Shown here: positions 60,001 to 64,000 of the stretch, in pieces
How the letters are laid out: every line of letters starts with the position of its first letter
Position numbering within the stretch: the stretch's first letter is position 1
NCBI RefSeq assembly: GCF_000764305.2
Contig: NW_025946679.1
Coordinates: 310,001 to 374,000, forward strand
Origin: Hyalella azteca
Lineage: Eukaryota; Arthropoda; Malacostraca; Amphipoda; Hyalellidae
Direction: 5' to 3'
DNA length: 64,000 nucleotides
The notes under the pieces: generated by a model
The model's database searches: none
Told to the model about the DNA's origin: nothing
Seen by the model: only the letters and a program-made list of their open reading frames with translations
Made by a program: the position numbers and the translations under genes

Positions 60001-63000
60001 CGAAATTATTTCATGATTTGTAAGCGATATTCACGAAAATGGATTTCGATAACAATGAAGAGATATTATAATGACACGAGAGATGTTTTCCAGCTCGTAG
60101 CTTCAACATCAAAGGGATCAATCGCTCAGCTTGCTCAATGGATATTTTTATAATAAAATAGGAAGTTTTCCTTCGTCTGCACAGAATTTACCGATTTCGC
60201 TCAGGATTAAAGAACTTGAGAAACATCGTTGAATATTGTATATAAAAATTATATGTTTGATGAAATTTTCTGCTCGAATAAAATATTGCAACCTGATTGA
60301 TAGTTGCTGATTTATTAGAGAAGTGTTTTTGTGAACTGTAACAATCACTGATGAACTAGAAACTCTGCTATGGAATATCAAAATGCATTTTAATAAATTT
60401 CCTGCGCAAGCCTAGCAAGTAATAGAGTTTCAAGCATCTGCTCGAAAATTATGATGCCTCAGTCACTCTAATAAACTAAATCATTTTACGAAGAGATTTA
60501 AGATCAATTAATTAATGAAATGTGGTTCCGCTTTTACGGGTGCTGCAATAATAATGAATTAAAAAGCTATAGATATGCGTTCGTAACTCTGAAACTCATA
60601 TTTACTAAAGCCCTAAATGATATATTACCGCCATTACCGAACAGTGTGAGAACACGCACGATCGAAATTTTCTTATTTGCATTTTGAGGAAGGAAACATA
60701 GTTTCGTCCCGAATTTGAACTGGCGCATTCCATTGCATAATTCTAAGTAATACCGATCAGCAATCTCTGACTTTAAAATTACACATATGACAAACATGTA
60801 TAATATATACTACCTGACAGATAATACATATATGGGCATGGGTATTAATGAACTTTCACCTCGCTACGCAGTGTCTGAACAAATATTTAATTTTGCCCTA
60901 TTTAGATATAAGGCTAATGTGAAATATCGGCTCTGAGTGTGTCTATCAGATATCACGTGGCGGCTACATGGGAGCCAGTTTCTGTGCAGAGTTAACATTT
61001 GCACACCTGGAAACGCGAACGTATGCGGCGGATCAATGATGAACCTTGATTTGGTTTTGGCAGGCATCCGTGACCAGCATTCGATCGCCTACCGAGAGGG
61101 AATGTTTGACGGCAAGCGCTATAGCCTAACGTCAGGCCAAATATAATGCTCCCTGTGCAACTCCGAGTGCATTATATCAGCCCGTAGCTTCGTCGAATAA
61201 AAAAAACATGGAGGACCTGAACGGTAAATTGGTAGGTCGCCTGCCATACGTCGGTGGAGCGCATGCATTCAATTTGATGAAATTAACACGTGCCAATTAA
61301 CGTTGTCGCTATAAAGGATTTCACGGCCCAGATACTCAGAAATAAATGTTAATCCAAAAGCCAATCGCTCTATCAGTCATAAAAATATGTATTGTCTAGT
61401 TATAACCTAAGCCCTTGGACGAGAGATTCAAGGACTTGACTCAATGATGGTTGTAGCACAAGTGATGAAGTTAAGAATTTTGCAGAAAGCTACCCTTGGC
61501 GTGCAGACAGACGACAATGAGACCAGTTTTGAGCACGAAAAACCAAAGAGAATAATATCCATCGATGTTGAGGCCACCGGAAGGAATTATTGATTACAGA
61601 TCACAATTGTCATGCCCCAACTGATGAAGTAACAAAACTTCTAATTAATTTGCCATATATTTTTTGTACATTGATTGATGAGATGCCTTGATGATTGCAC
61701 ACGTAGTGCTGCCATTACATTTTAGAGAAGCAAATGCAAGTTTTTTAAATTTAACAAAGTAAATTGCTGAATTATTGTTACATCGCCAGAATTTTTTTGG
61801 GTCTGACAATTTTGCAATCATAACACTGTAAATTAAGCTTCACAAATATTATTTCTTCGAAGAGTAATACATTTTATGCCTTTCTATAAATATGAATTTT
61901 AATTATTAGCTAAATGCAGTAAAACATTATCAAAGTAAAATGTAATCCATGAAATAAAATTATCAAGGTTTCTAACGACAAATTCGCCATACATGGAGCA
62001 ACGTAAGAACGCAAGGCCATTATTAGTTGATTCACACTCTTTAAAAATTACCCACGTTACATTCGAGAAAAGAGTCATCATTTTCTGCAGCTTTTCGAGA
62101 TGACCAATCACCGTTTGATTAAATCCTCCTCTAATATGGCTTATTGATTTCGATAGAAATCTTATTTGTAATTGAAAGACTCTCGGTCTCTGTTTGCCGT
62201 CGCTCTCCTGAGAATCACCTGTGGAGCTTCCCCCAAATAAAAATTAAGGGTGGCGCTTCCATGATTATTGGTGGCGATGGTAGATTATAGGTGGCGTATT
62301 GGTCGGTGGCCACATCTGCCAGAAAATAGTCAGTAAAACACCAGTAAATCGAGAAGGTAGCAGGTATAGGTGGCAGTCATCGATGAATCATTGGCGATTT
62401 ATAGGGTCTGAATCATCGACGGCGCATTACAGGCAAATCTCTTATAAGCCACCGATAACTGTTTGCCCAAACCTCGTAGTGCAAGAAAAAATTTCCCGAA
62501 TCATCTTGAATTTCCTGAAATCCAACAAGAGAAGAGTTTTGGGTTACGGGTTATTCGAGATCAAGACGAAACCATGACTTCGTTCTATGTTCTTGACTTG
62601 CGCAAGATTTTGATTCCAGTGAATTTTGCGAAAATTTGCCGTGAATTCGGATAGGTACGAGTAAAACTAACAGACGGAAGCAAAGTGTTCTAAAATCTTT
62701 CACAAAGTGAAGCCACCAGTTAGGTATCAGACGGCTCGTGATATAAATTGTCAGAGAGATAATGGAAAATTTTGTTGCTATAATGCAGTTATCGAAAAGA
62801 TGTGATGGCGAATCCAAATTCTCATGAATTCACATGTATACTAGATATATTGCTTAATTTGTGGCAGATTTTGCGTATGCGCCAACTCGCTGTGTATGAA
62901 ATATTGCGAGCAATTGGGACTAGATTAGTTTATTGTTAAGTTTAAATTATATGGATCGATGAAGTGTGTTTCGTAATATTCGTGATTTTCCCAAGTTCCA

Positions 63001-64000
63001 GCATTTATCTAAATTTACGTTATCGTATTCAACAGTGGCTCAGAATCGCTAAAGCGCAGCGAGCGAGAATGGTGAGTTCACGTTTACACATTTTGGGTTG
63101 GCACGCGTCGGCGTTGAGCTTCTTTCCGCTAATAGTTATCATGTCCTTTTTACGCAGAGGATACGAGTGATAATTCGGTTTTCTAAGGTTGACTTCGATA
63201 GTAAAATTTAATTATTTATGTGCCAAATTCGCTCATACCGTCAGATAATTGTTTTGAGTTTAAGTCTACATTTCTAATAAAATAGTCTCGTTATCATTCA
63301 TATGGAAAAGAATATGATAGGCTAGAGAAAAATTGAGACACGAAGAGGTGAAGGTATTTCACGCTTAACATTTCAAAATCATCGAGTGATATCCATCCCA
63401 TATTAAACACAAAATATTCTTGGCGAAAATATTGCGAACCGCTGTCAAAATTAATGTAATGTTCACATTATGATACTTCTATATTTATTAAGCATTTTCC
63501 CATAGCCTTTACTCTGAACTGAACCACAGTTCGTTATGGATAAACGATATTTTTTTCAGCGGCTGTTTACTCAATTATAGAAGCGTGTTCAAATAAAATG
63601 GCCAATGGAACCATCTAATCATCGCGGTGGTAGCATTAACTTGTCATTTGATGAAGTTGATGAGAATACTTGATTACTTCAATGTTTCAATTAAGTCTCC
63701 AAAAAATAGTAGAGTGCCAAGTCCTCTTCGACAACTCAACGATAGAGCCGTGGCTTCGCGCGACGGAGATCGGAGTTCGAATTCTGCTGGCGGGACTTTT
63801 CTTCAAGTCGAATTCTCACGAGGTATGTGTCTGGTACTGTGATAATTTGCTCCTCTTATATGTCTGTTAGTTTTACTTGTACTGCCGTATTGGATTTGCA
63901 TAAGAAGTCTCCAGAATGCATGATCGTATGAAGCAATTTCAGTAAATGCAAATACATAGGATTTGAAATTATAGGAATATTTTTATCGACTTATAAGGTG
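57062..64000. other. No gene seen (57.1-64.0 kb)
   Basis: AT-rich, with many short open frames under 100 codons and no family signature. GGTGGC-rich low-order repeats occur near 62.24-62.31 kb. Small exons of an unknown gene could be missed by eye. Confidence 0.5.

Noticed and set aside
63740..63800. tRNA T-arm-like GAGTTCGAATTC
   Set aside because: No matching acceptor stem, D-arm or anticodon arm around it.

Overview
The window looks like arthropod nuclear DNA. It is AT-rich and intron-rich, with sparse coding sequence and many minisatellites and decayed transposons. The only cellular gene I can build is a member of the dpr family (defective proboscis extension response), an arthropod family of two-Ig neuronal recognition proteins. 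A crustacean is my guess from the repeat load; the sequence does not prove it.

Left part (1-13.8 kb): one complete dpr-like gene on the minus strand. Seven coding exons run from an ATG at 13510 to a TGA at 3696-3698. All six junctions have GT-AG introns and matching phases, giving 912 nt and 303 residues: signal peptide, Ig1, Ig2 and a weakly hydrophobic C-terminus. A 12-copy 15-bp minisatellite lies directly after the donor of the second coding exon and is in frame with it. A perfect 13-bp-stem hairpin starts 2 nt after the stop codon.

Middle (13.8-54 kb): no gene I can identify. This part holds many unrelated tandem arrays with units of about 14 to 95 bp. It also holds several copies of a TA-flanked MITE family, a second unrelated hairpin MITE, and a 573-bp Tc1/mariner-like element with 127-bp terminal inverted repeats and a DUF4817-like HTH remnant. 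At 39.05-39.32 kb a perfect 95-bp inverted repeat carries hammerhead-ribozyme-like core boxes, as in Penelope-like retroelements, and has a single N at its inner edge.

Right part (54.1-57.1 kb): a broken Ty3/gypsy-type LTR retrotransposon on the minus strand (gag, protease, start of RT, then only the integrase tail). A single N sits inside the RT catalytic motif, and everything from there to the integrase tail is missing. The final 7 kb show nothing I can name. No tRNA, rRNA or CRISPR array was found.
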